Shown here: piece by piece, positions 1 to 6,755 of the stretch
Position numbering within the stretch: position 1 is the first letter of the stretch
Layout: each line of letters begins with the position of its first letter
NCBI GenBank assembly: GCA_050699055.1
Contig: JBOHCT010000053.1
Coordinates: 1-21,337, forward strand
Source: JBOHCT01 sp050699055
GTDB lineage: Bacteria > Actinomycetota > Actinomycetes > Streptosporangiales > JBOHCT01
DNA length: 21,337 nucleotides
Direction: 5' to 3'
The notes under the pieces: generated by a model
Databases searched by the model: none
The model's input: the letters and a program-made list of their open reading frames with translations, nothing else
What the model was told of the DNA's origin: nothing
Position numbers and translations under genes: made by a program

Positions 1-1311
1 CGCCAGGGCCGCGACGACAAACGAGGAGATCGACGCGCTCATCCACGGACCGGGATGGAAGCCCAGCCAGTCGCGTACTGCCTTCCACGCGCCCGCCCAG
101 AGGCCGATGCCGCCGGGGTTGACGAGCTGATACATCACGAAGCCGAGCACCCAAGGCACCAGCATCATCGGCCGTGAGCGCGCCCGCTGCGACAGGTCCC
201 AGCGGCTCCGTCCTGTGACGACAAAGTAGTCCACGACCAGCACGGCGAGCATCGGCACGAAGACAGAGCCAAGGAGGTAGAGGAAGCTCGCGTACCGGGA
301 GATGTCGAGGGTCAGGGCGAAGAGCGTGGTCAGCACGCCCACGGCCACAGACAGCACCCGCCGGTCGGTCAGCGGCCGGAGATTCTGGACCGAGACCGCG
401 GTGGAGTAGACGTTCGCGAACGACTGATCGACCTCCCGGATGACCAGCACCGCGAAGAACAGCCAGCCGAGCGGCACGGCGAGGAACGCCCCGAAGATCC
501 GATCGGGGTTCGCGGAGACGAGGACGAGCGCGACGAGACCAAGCACGTACGTCCCGATCTGGGTCAGCGAGTAGCCGACGAACGACCCGAAGAATGCCCT
601 ACCCGGCGTGTGAGAGTGGCGCGAGTAGTCGGACGACAGCGGCACCCACGAGACCGCCACCGCGAGCGCGGCATCCGCACCCGCCCAGAAACCCTGCCAC
701 GAGCCACGGGTGAGATCGGGCAGCGGATGCCGGAAGATCTGGACGTAGAAGTAGATCATCGCGATGACGACCGCGGCGGTGACATAGCGCCGAAGCACGC
801 GCACGGCACCGAGCGGCCAGATCGTGAGCGCGGTGGTGACGACGCCGCCCGCCACGACGTACGCCCACCGCGGCGCCGCGTCACCCAGCAGCGCCTCGAA
901 GCCTTGGGCGATCACCACCAGCTCGAACGTCCCCCAGCCAAGCAGCTGCAGGATGTTGAGGATGGTGGGAACGTACGAGGCGCGGGCGCCGAAGAGCCCC
1001 CGGAGCAGCACCATCGCGGGCGCGCCGGTCTGCGCGCCAGGAATCGTCGACAGGCTCAGCGCCAGCGTGCCGAGCACGGTGCCGACGATCGCCGCCGCTC
1101 CGGCCGCGAGGAGCGACAGCCGGGGGACACCGCTCGGCGCGAGAACCGCGAGCGCGCCGCCGAAGCCGAGCAGGCTCACCCCGAGGTTGCCCCAGAAGGC
1201 GGCCTGGTCGAGAGCGGACAGCGCCTTCGGCGCCTCCTCCTCGAGCGTGTAAGGAACCTCGCTGTCGCGGCGCGTCCGGCGCTCGTCACGACTTTCGCTG
1301 GCCCTGGCCAC
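1..1311 (-). CDS. cytX: NCS1-family permease CytX, thiamine-precursor (HMP) transporter, partial at 3' end
   Basis: The reading frame is open for 437 codons and leaves the window at its left edge, so only the last residues and stop are missing. It is an integral membrane protein with about eleven hydrophobic segments. The N-terminus (AFWGNLGVSLLGF, then PGAQTGAPAMVLLRGLFG) is typical of the cytosine/purine/hydroxymethylpyrimidine NCS1 symporters and matches CytX as I recall it. The TPP riboswitch immediately upstream supports uptake of a thiamine pyrimidine precursor rather than cytosine; the substrate is inferred. I chose GTG 1311 because an AGGGAG lies 5 nt upstream. An in-frame GTG at 1317 would sit almost on top of that site. 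Transcription comes from the right, after the rhodanese gene and its terminator-like hairpin. Confidence 0.88.
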   Translation of the reverse strand, partial: MARASESRDERRTRRDSEVPYTLEEEAPKALSALDQAAFWGNLGVSLLGFGGALAVLAPSGVPRLSLLAAGAAAIVGTVLGTLALSLSTIPGAQTGAPAMVLLRGLFGARASYVPTILNILQLLGWGTFELVVIAQGFEALLGDAAPRWAYVVAGGVVTTALTIWPLGAVRVLRRYVTAAVVIAMIYFYVQIFRHPLPDLTRGSWQGFWAGADAALAVAVSWVPLSSDYSRHSHTPGRAFFGSFVGYSLTQIGTYVLGLVALVLVSANPDRIFGAFLAVPLGWLFFAVLVIREVDQSFANVYSTAVSVQNLRPLTDRRVLSVAVGVLTTLFALTLDISRYASFLYLLGSVFVPMLAVLVVDYFVVTGRSRWDLSQRARSRPMMLVPWVLGFVMYQLVNPGGIGLWAGAWKAVRDWLGFHPGPWMSASISSFVVAALA

Positions 1312-1315
1312 AGAC

Positions 1316-1414
1316 ACTCCCTACGCCGGCATTACCCGGACAGGTTCCGGCGGTCGGCGGCACTCACAGCCGCCCTCTCAGCCCGGTCGAACCGGGCTCC
1401 CGCGGTTGTCCGTC
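1316..1414 (-). promoter_or_regulatory. TPP riboswitch (THI element) controlling cytX
   Basis: Read on the minus strand, the segment has the conserved aptamer parts in order: CGGGAGCCC, a small hairpin (CCCGG..CCGGG at 1382-1396), the invariant GGCTGAGAGGG, a variable hairpin (GGCGGCTGTGAGTGCCGCC), GGAACCTG, then GGGTAATGCCGGCGTAGGGA. These are the pyrimidine- and pyrophosphate-sensor motifs of the TPP family. The 3' end of the aptamer contains the ribosome binding site used for cytX. Ligand binding can therefore hide the site directly without a separate expression platform. The 5' limit is approximate. Confidence 0.93.
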
Positions 1415-1452
1415 TCGGACTCTACGTGATGGTCCGGAGGCCGCGTCAACAC

Positions 1453-1482
1453 GAGCGCCCGGCGCCAGGGTGTCGGGCGCTC
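1453..1482 (-). terminator. Hairpin terminator after the rhodanese gene
   Basis: GAGCGCCCG (1453-1461) pairs perfectly with CGGGCGCTC (1474-1482), a 9-bp GC-rich stem with a 12-nt loop. It begins 6 nt after the rhodanese stop codon and precedes the riboswitch. There is no U-tract, as is common in high-GC actinobacteria, so its terminator role is inferred from position and stability. Confidence 0.55.
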
Positions 1483-1488
1483 TTACGC

Positions 1489-1821
1489 TTACGCGACCGT
1501 CGGCGGCGCCTCGCTGTCGCTCACCATGGGGCGTCCCGCGGCCGCCCACGCCTGCATCCCCCCGCCGACGTTGCGCGCGTCGCATCCCTGGGCGTGCAGA
1601 TAGGCGGCGGCCTGCGCCGAACGTCCGCCGGAGCGACACACGACATACACCTCGCGTTCCCGCGGCACCTCACCCGCCCGAGCCGGCAGGGTGCCGAGCG
1701 GAACGTGTACGGCGTCCGGTGCGTGGCCCGCCTCCCACTCATCGGGCTCACGCACGTCGAGTAGGTATGCACCGCCCGGGACCTCCCTCGCGTCGGTCTC
1801 CGGAATGGGCCGCTCGAACAT
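1489..1821 (-). CDS. Single-domain rhodanese-like sulfurtransferase
   Basis: This 110-residue protein consists of one rhodanese domain. It shows LLDVREPDEWEAGHAPDAVHVPLG at residues 20-43, the active-site loop CRSGGRSA with the persulfide-forming Cys62, and the closing NVGGGMQAW motif at 84-92. There is no signal peptide, so it is cytoplasmic. Small rhodaneses of this kind carry sulfane sulfur; the acceptor cannot be told from sequence. ATG 1821 has AAGGAGG 9 nt upstream. The adjacent in-frame GTG at 1824 has slightly better spacing and is an alternative. The gene stands alone, diverging from the SSI-like lipoprotein gene. Confidence 0.9.
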   Translation of the reverse strand: MFERPIPETDAREVPGGAYLLDVREPDEWEAGHAPDAVHVPLGTLPARAGEVPREREVYVVCRSGGRSAQAAAYLHAQGCDARNVGGGMQAWAAAGRPMVSDSEAPPTVA

Positions 1822-1845
1822 CACGTTGTACCTCCTTGTCACGTC

Positions 1846-2373
1846 ATGGATCATTCTGCCAGGAACCCTGCCTCGAGCCGCGCTCGTCGAATATATGTGA
1901 GAGTGGCGAGCGCGGTCGCGGTAGCGTTGCTGATCATGCTCGTCGCAGGATGCGCGGGAGATGCCAGCATCCGTTCCTCGGCGAATCCCCGTGACGGCAG
2001 GCCTTCTCCACATCCCAGCGCCACGACCCAGCTCTCCGTACACTTGCTCCCCGGCGCCGGGGCCAAGCCCCGCACCTGGAGGCTGACCTGCGACCCTCCC
2101 GGCGGTACCCACCCCCACCCGGCGGCGGCATGCGCGGCGCTCGCCCATGCCCAGGACCCGTTCACACCTCCCTCTGACACGGAGGTGTGCGTCCAGATGT
2201 ACGGCGGGCCGCAGACAGCGACGATCGACGGCCTGTGGCGCGGGCAGCGCGTCCACGCGTCCTACAGTCGCACCGACGGCTGCGAGATCGCCCGCTGGGA
2301 AGCCCTCGCACCGGTCCTCCAACCGGCAAGGGACGATGGTGCCGCCGGCACGCGCCTCCCGCTGTTGCGGTGA
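1846..2373 (+). CDS. SSI-family (Streptomyces subtilisin inhibitor-like) lipoprotein
   Basis: The first 36 residues form a lipoprotein signal: a basic stretch, a hydrophobic segment (VAVALLIMLVAG) and lipobox Cys36. After a short Pro/Ser linker, residues 78-153 resemble the SSI fold: LTCDPPGGTHPHPAAAC, then VCVQMYGGPQTATIDGLWRG, then YSRTDGCEIARW. Four cysteines (82, 96, 115, 146) are placed to form the two SSI disulfides. The classical reactive-site tripeptide region after the third cysteine is replaced by QMYGGP. Protease inhibition is therefore uncertain and the protein may only share the fold. The start is uncertain: ATG 1846 has no ribosome binding site. GTG 1897 would leave a compact MRVASAVAVALL-type signal and may be the true, possibly leaderless, start. 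Confidence 0.78.
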   Translation: MDHSARNPASSRARRIYVRVASAVAVALLIMLVAGCAGDASIRSSANPRDGRPSPHPSATTQLSVHLLPGAGAKPRTWRLTCDPPGGTHPHPAAACAALAHAQDPFTPPSDTEVCVQMYGGPQTATIDGLWRGQRVHASYSRTDGCEIARWEALAPVLQPARDDGAAGTRLPLLR

Positions 2374-2392
2374 CCGCGCACGGCCGCGCGGT
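2373..2392. terminator. Bidirectional hairpin between convergent genes
   Basis: ACCGCGC (2373-2379) pairs with GCGCGGT (2386-2392), a perfect 7-bp stem with a 6-nt loop. It fills nearly all of the 21-bp gap between the converging SSI-like gene and the Fpg-like gene, and can serve both strands. No T-rich tail is present. Confidence 0.5.
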
Positions 2393-2394
2393 GC

Positions 2395-3276
2395 CTACTT
2401 CAACAGGCGAGACATGCGACGGTCGGCGAGCGGGTGGCCGCCTGTCTGGCAGGTCGGGCAGTACTGCAGCGAGGAGTCGGCGAACGACACCTCCCGGATC
2501 GTGTCCCCGCAGACCCGGCATTCCTCGCCGGTACGCCCGTGCACCCGCAGGGCCGCCTGTTTGTCGTCCTTGATCGAACCGACGCCGAGTCCGTTCGCGC
2601 GCTCGGCCGCCTGCCCCAGCGTGTCGACGATCGCGCAGTGCAGGGCCTCGATCTCACCCGGTGACATGTCCGCGGCGAGCTTGTACGGCGAGAACCGCGC
2701 GACATGCAGGATCTCGTCGGAGTACGCGTTGCCGATGCCCGCGATCGCCGTCTGGTCGCGCAGTACACCCTTGATGCGCGTCCTTCTCCCCTCGAGCAGC
2801 CGGGCGAGCACCGCAGTCGTGAACGCGGGGTCCATCGGGTCCGGACCAAGCCGGGCGATCCCGGGCACGTCGAACGGGTCCCGTACGACGTAGGCGGCCA
2901 GGCGCTTCTGGGTGCCGGCCTCAGTGATGTCGAGGCCGCCCTCGTCCAGGTGGACACGCAGCGCCAGCGGACCCTTGCCGGGGCGCGGCGGCTTCGCGGG
3001 CAGCTCGTCACGCCAGCGCAGCCAGCCCGCCCGGGCCAGATGGAGGATGAGGTGGAGCCCAGCGCCCCCCGAGGCGTCACCGCCGCCGACGTCGAGATCG
3101 AGGAACTTGCCCCGGCGAGTAACGCGTCCGACAGCGAGACCGCCGAGCGACGTGACCGGAGGGCTGTAGGTCTTCAGCACGCTCACGGCCACGACGTCCA
3201 CACGTGTGACGGTATGGCCGACGGCCCTGTCGGCGAGAAAGCGGGCGAGCGCCTCGACCTCGGGAAGCTCCGGCAC
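2395..3276 (-). CDS. Fpg/Nei-family DNA glycosylase (formamidopyrimidine-type)
   Basis: This 293-residue protein starts MPELPEVEALARFL. After Met removal, Pro and Glu are the catalytic N-terminus of the Fpg/Nei beta-elimination glycosylases/AP lyases. Lys57 in RRGKF matches the conserved DNA-contacting lysine. The middle part holds the H2TH region (IKGVLRDQTAIAGIGNAYSDEILH). The C-terminal zinc finger has Cys253, 256, 273 and 276 followed by a 17-residue extension (GGHPLADRRMSRLLK). In E. coli Fpg an arginine in the finger contacts DNA; here that position appears to be Ser. The protein therefore belongs to a divergent actinobacterial Fpg-like group, and substrate preference (8-oxoG or oxidised pyrimidines) is open. 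The start is GTG 3276, with CACACT a few bases upstream, suggesting a leaderless or very short leader. It lies 27 bp after tenA, probably in the same transcript. Confidence 0.9.
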   Translation of the reverse strand: MPELPEVEALARFLADRAVGHTVTRVDVVAVSVLKTYSPPVTSLGGLAVGRVTRRGKFLDLDVGGGDASGGAGLHLILHLARAGWLRWRDELPAKPPRPGKGPLALRVHLDEGGLDITEAGTQKRLAAYVVRDPFDVPGIARLGPDPMDPAFTTAVLARLLEGRRTRIKGVLRDQTAIAGIGNAYSDEILHVARFSPYKLAADMSPGEIEALHCAIVDTLGQAAERANGLGVGSIKDDKQAALRVHGRTGEECRVCGDTIREVSFADSSLQYCPTCQTGGHPLADRRMSRLLK

Positions 3277-3303
3277 CCTTCCAGTGTGCCCGATCCGGCG
3301 AGC

Positions 3304-3909
3304 TCAGGGCACGTCCCAGAACGCCAGCTCGTGGCGCATACCTTCGATAAACAACTCCTCCGCGCGTTCGGGGTCCGGCGCGGCCTCGTCGAGCATCCGG
3401 CCGCAGCGATCGGCGAGCAGGGCGAACTCGGGGTCCGCGTACGTCTCCACCCACCGCCGGTACCGCCGCTCCGGCGGTGGGCGCTCCGCGAGCACGCGGC
3501 CGAGGGTCGAGTAGCCCCACATGCAGGGGTACAGCGCGGCCAGACCGTCTTCGTACCGCGCGGACGCATCGAGGAGAAAGCGGGTATAGGCAACGCACGC
3601 CGGTCCGCTGGTAGCGCCCTCCAGCTCGGCACCGAACTCACCAGCGAGCGAACGGTGCAGCGACAGCTCATCGTGGAACGTGGAGTACGCCAGGTCGACC
3701 AGGTCGCCGAGGTGGCCGTCCGGCGCCTGCCAGGCCAGCCTGCTGAAGACCCGCACGTAGTCGAGGAGATAGAGATAGTCCTGCTCGAGCCACGACCGGA
3801 AGACCTCGTCGGGCAGATCGCCGCGGGCGATACCCGCGACGGTCGGGTGCGCGAGCTGCCGGTCGATGAGCGGCCGGCCCTCGCGGCGCAGCCTTTCCGA
3901 GAGGGTCAT
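3304..3909 (-). CDS. tenA: TenA-family thiaminase II / aminopyrimidine aminohydrolase
   Basis: The 201-residue helical protein keeps the residues known for Bacillus subtilis TenA. These are Asp44, Tyr47 and Tyr51 in QDYLYLLDY, a Tyr in VAYTRF, the nucleophile-type Cys129 with Tyr133 in YPCMWGY, Tyr157, and Glu194 near the C-terminal FWD. The Cys places it in the TenA_C class, which releases HMP from degraded thiamin or aminopyrimidines for salvage. A riboswitch-controlled HMP transporter in the same window fits that pathway. I start at ATG 3909 (MTLSERL). The frame extends upstream to a TTG at 3948, but that would run into the palindrome and the aldolase promoter. GATACT lies 7 nt before the ATG, so translation may be leaderless. 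Confidence 0.88.
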   Translation of the reverse strand: MTLSERLRREGRPLIDRQLAHPTVAGIARGDLPDEVFRSWLEQDYLYLLDYVRVFSRLAWQAPDGHLGDLVDLAYSTFHDELSLHRSLAGEFGAELEGATSGPACVAYTRFLLDASARYEDGLAALYPCMWGYSTLGRVLAERPPPERRYRRWVETYADPEFALLADRCGRMLDEAAPDPERAEELFIEGMRHELAFWDVP

Positions 3910-3916
3910 GCGGGCC

Positions 3917-3922
3917 AGTATC
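3917..3922 (-). promoter_or_regulatory. Candidate -10 element for leaderless tenA transcript
   Basis: The minus-strand hexamer GATACT ends 7 nt before the tenA ATG, with no ribosome binding site between. That spacing would put the transcription start on or next to the start codon. The likely -35 region overlaps the 17-bp palindrome at 3936-3952. The assignment is an inference from motif and spacing. Confidence 0.35.
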
Positions 3923-3935
3923 GCGGCGGCGGGCG

Positions 3936-3952
3936 ACGGTTGATACAACCGT
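3936..3952. promoter_or_regulatory. 17-bp palindrome, candidate operator between tenA and the aldolase gene
   Basis: ACGGTTG-ATA-CAACCGT is a perfect 7-bp inverted repeat with a 3-bp centre. It sits in the 47-bp divergent region, overlapping the expected -10 region of the aldolase gene (GATACA, 3942-3947) and the -35 region of tenA. A dimeric repressor bound here would block both genes. No regulator gene adjoins it, so the binding protein is unknown. Confidence 0.5.
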
Positions 3953-3956
3953 ACGA

Positions 3957-4988
3957 GTGACGAAGAGCTTCGCGAGCGACAACCACGCCGGCGTCCACCC
4001 TGAGGTCCTCGAGGCGATCGCCAGGGCGGGCGTCGGCGATCAGCCGTCGTACGGCGACGACGACCTCACGCACGAGCTCGAGGGGGTCCTTCGCGACCAC
4101 TTCGGACCCGACACCCGTGGATACGTCGTCTGGGGCGGCACCGGGGCGAACGTCGTGAGCCTCGCCGCGCTGCTCCGGCCGTACGAGGGTGTGATCTGCG
4201 CGGACAGCGCGCACATCTACACCGACGAGTGCGGAGCCGCGGAGCGGATCATCGGTACCAAGCTCCTGCCGGTCCCCGCGCCGGACGGCAAGATCACCTA
4301 CGACGCCGCGCTGGCACAGCTCAAGGGGTTCGGCGACCAGCACCACACCCAGCCGAAGGTGCTGTCGATCACCCAGGCGAGCGAACTCGGTACCTGCTAC
4401 ACGGTGGACGAGGTGCGCGCCCTGGCGCGCCTCGTCCACGAGCACGACATGTACCTGCACGTCGACGGCGCGCGGCTGGCCAACGCCGCGGTGAGCCTCG
4501 GGCGTGAGTTCGCTCAGTTCACCACGGAGGCCGGTGTAGACATCGTGAGCCTCGGCGGAACGAAGAACGGCGCCATCGGCGCCGAGGCGGTAGTCGTGCT
4601 CCGTCCGGGGATCGGCGAGGACCTGCGCTTCCTGCGCAAGCAGAGCATGCAGCTCGCGTCCAAGATGCGCTTCCTCTCGGCGCAGCTTCTCGCGTTGCTG
4701 CGGGGTGACCTGTGGCGGCGTAACGCGACGCACGCCAACGCCATGGCCCGCCGCCTGGCGGACGGTCTCGCAGGCATCCCCGGCGTGGAGATCAGTTACC
4801 CGGTGGAGGCGAACACGATCTTCGCCGTGTTGCGCCCCGACCACATCGCGAAGCTGCAGGAGCAATGGCGCTTCTACGTGTGGGACGAGGCGCGCCATCA
4901 GGTTCGGTGGATGACAGCGTTCGACACCCCGCCCGAGGACGTCGACGCCTTCCTGGCCGCCATCGCGGACGTCACCTCCCGTACGTGA
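3957..4988 (+). CDS. ltaE: Low-specificity L-threonine aldolase-type PLP enzyme
   Basis: This is a 343-residue fold-type I PLP enzyme of the beta-eliminating-lyase/threonine aldolase family. The N-terminus SFASDNHAGVHPEVLEAI, the His86 region (ADSAHIYTDECGA), Asp170 in LHVDGARL, and the PLP lysine Lys203 in SLGGTKNGAIGAEA are all characteristic. The family cleaves threonine or allo-threonine to glycine and acetaldehyde in the cytoplasm. Some relatives prefer phenylserine or other beta-hydroxy amino acids, so the substrate is not certain. The GTG start at 3957 has no ribosome binding site but a GATACA hexamer 9 nt upstream, suggesting a leaderless message. It diverges from tenA. Confidence 0.9.
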   Translation: MTKSFASDNHAGVHPEVLEAIARAGVGDQPSYGDDDLTHELEGVLRDHFGPDTRGYVVWGGTGANVVSLAALLRPYEGVICADSAHIYTDECGAAERIIGTKLLPVPAPDGKITYDAALAQLKGFGDQHHTQPKVLSITQASELGTCYTVDEVRALARLVHEHDMYLHVDGARLANAAVSLGREFAQFTTEAGVDIVSLGGTKNGAIGAEAVVVLRPGIGEDLRFLRKQSMQLASKMRFLSAQLLALLRGDLWRRNATHANAMARRLADGLAGIPGVEISYPVEANTIFAVLRPDHIAKLQEQWRFYVWDEARHQVRWMTAFDTPPEDVDAFLAAIADVTSRT

Positions 4989-4991
4989 GCA

Positions 4992-5033
4992 CCGGCCCGA
5001 TCACGTTTGCGTGGCGTGTGACGATCGGACCGG
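4992..5033. terminator. Imperfect hairpin after the aldolase gene
   Basis: CCGG-C-CCGATC (4992-5002) pairs with GATCGG-A-CCGG (5023-5033) with a single mismatch, giving ten paired bases around a 20-nt loop. It begins 4 nt after the aldolase stop. It lies between that gene and the converging gene ending at 5123, and could stop transcription from either side. Nothing else is evident in 5034-5122. Confidence 0.4.
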
Positions 5034-5122
5034 ACATTTCAGGCGCAAAGTTCGTCACCAGCCCAGTAGGCGTGCTTACTCTCGCGGGAAGGGTGACCGG
5101 ACAGGGATCGTCGGCCCGGCGG

Positions 5123-6481
5123 CTACGTGTGGCGTGACCTGGCCCGGAAGGCGGCCTTCCGGGCGGCCTTCGCGATCGACGTGTTCGGGTGATAGGAACC
5201 GATGGCGGTGAGAACATCCGCGGCGCGCGGGTGATCGACCCGCCACATGTCCGTCACCAGCCGCTCCTGCAGCTCCGGCGGTCCAAGGTCCTGGACGTGT
5301 AGGGCCATGCCTTGTGGATCGACGAGCAGCGCGGCGCACACATCCGCGGTCATCCAGGCGATCTCGTGCGACGTGAGGGCGGTGCCCGGCTCGTAGTCAT
5401 GAGCGTCGAGCCACGTTACGACGTACGGCCGAAGAACCGGGTCATCGATCGCCTGCCGCAGGGCCGGGACGGCCTCGGCGTCCGTCACGGTCTCGAGCAA
5501 CGAGAAGACCAACCCGCGAACCGAGGGCTCACCGTACCGTGCGGTGTCGAGCAGCTCACGGGCCGCGCCCTCCGATGTCCGTCGCTCTACCCACGCGGCG
5601 ACCTCGGCCTCGGCGCTGTTCGCGTCGTACGCGGCGAGCCGCTCGAGCAGCTCCTCCGCCGAGGCCTCCGCCAGATCGCCGAGTTTCGGAGCGTCGAACC
5701 CCATCTCGCCGAGCACCCTGTGCACGGCCCAGATACCCAGCGGCGTGAGCCCCACCGCGTCCTCATGCAGCTCGATCGCACCGAGACCCGCCAGCAGGAT
5801 GAGCCAGTCAACGAACCCACGGGCGGCCGTGTCAGCGAGCCCAGCGTCCGGAGCGATGCCGAGCTCGATCAGTTGACGGGTGGAGACGTGGGCGGACAGG
5901 TCCTCGAGAGCGAGCGGCACCTGTTCGACATAGAGGGTGGTGAGGACGCCAGGGATCTGGGAGAGCAGTACGTCGCCGAACACGAAGCCCGAGCCGGGCT
6001 CTTCGCCATCACCGAAGTCCAGCTCGATCGCCGCACGGAAGGCGCCCTCCCACGCGCCAAGGACGTCATGGTCGCCGCCGTCGTCGGTGAACGCCTGGAG
6101 GGTGGCCCCTGGCCCGACCCTGCGGCCATCGACGTCGAGCATCCCCGTGACGCGGGCCACCCGCCACCGGCCGTGCAGCTCGGGCATGTCGCGGGCGCTG
6201 CGTACTCGCGCCGTCGCGAGGGGGGTACCGTCACGCGACAAGCCGAGCTCCCACATCGCGGCTTCCGCATCGGCCCGCCGCAGCACTCCGGTGGCCGTCA
6301 CGTGGCGCCGCTCGCCCACCCATTCGGCCAGTTGCCGCGCCTGCATGATGAGTGAACCGCGCCTGGCGGCGGACGCCAGCTCCGCGAGAGGTGCCAGAGG
6401 CACGGCGGGGAACGGAGGGAGCTCCTCCGGAGACGCGAGAGCAGCGCTCTCGGGGTTCGGCCCATCATTGTCGGGTGTCAT
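5123..6481 (-). CDS. Conserved hypothetical protein, 452 residues
   Basis: I do not recognise a function. The protein is acidic, has no signal peptide or membrane segment, and is probably cytoplasmic. Residues about 18-75 (LPPFPAVPLAPLAELASAARR, then ARQLAEWVGERRHVTATGVLRRADA) resemble a winged-helix-like module that I recall from large actinobacterial proteins annotated near the pRiA4b ORF-3 family; this is memory, not a search. The C-terminal half is helical. Its last part (DVLTAIGSYHPNTSIAKAARKAAF) reads like HEAT-type repeats, which usually mediate protein contacts. I start at ATG 6481; an in-frame TTG at 6484 is less likely. TAGTCT 9 nt upstream suggests a leaderless transcript. It diverges from the methyltransferase gene. 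Confidence 0.75.
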   Translation of the reverse strand: MTPDNDGPNPESAALASPEELPPFPAVPLAPLAELASAARRGSLIMQARQLAEWVGERRHVTATGVLRRADAEAAMWELGLSRDGTPLATARVRSARDMPELHGRWRVARVTGMLDVDGRRVGPGATLQAFTDDGGDHDVLGAWEGAFRAAIELDFGDGEEPGSGFVFGDVLLSQIPGVLTTLYVEQVPLALEDLSAHVSTRQLIELGIAPDAGLADTAARGFVDWLILLAGLGAIELHEDAVGLTPLGIWAVHRVLGEMGFDAPKLGDLAEASAEELLERLAAYDANSAEAEVAAWVERRTSEGAARELLDTARYGEPSVRGLVFSLLETVTDAEAVPALRQAIDDPVLRPYVVTWLDAHDYEPGTALTSHEIAWMTADVCAALLVDPQGMALHVQDLGPPELQERLVTDMWRVDHPRAADVLTAIGSYHPNTSIAKAARKAAFRARSRHT

Positions 6482-6755
6482 CAACCGCGCAGACTAGCCG
6501 ACCCACGCGGGAGCCGTACCCAAGCGCCGAGCCGGGTCCACGACCGATGAGGTGGACGGACCGTCGGCACGGCGGCTCCGGTACGAGGTCAGGCGGACCG
6601 CGCCTACTGTCGTTGATATGCCGCCACACCGTTCCAGGGCAGGGACGTCCCGCCGTCGCTCAAACGTCCGGTCAACTCCCCGTCGGCCGGCTACCAGCAG
6701 GTCCGGTGGGAGCACTCAATGCCCTGAGCCTAAGGATCGGCCTACTGCGACGCGT

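Noticed and set aside
610..1764. A 384-codon plus-strand frame across cytX, the riboswitch and the rhodanese gene
   Set aside because: Its product is Arg/His/Pro-rich and it runs antisense to a recognised permease, an RNA aptamer and a rhodanese, so it is a frame shadow.
2704..3960. A 418-codon plus-strand frame opposite the Fpg-like and tenA genes
   Set aside because: Both minus-strand genes retain catalytic residues throughout; the plus frame shows no domain or start signal.
6552..6755. N-terminal extension of the THUMP methyltransferase by 68 residues
   Set aside because: The added residues are Arg/Pro/Ser-rich and unlike the family, whose start (VPGLAPLVSGEL) fits ATG 6756.
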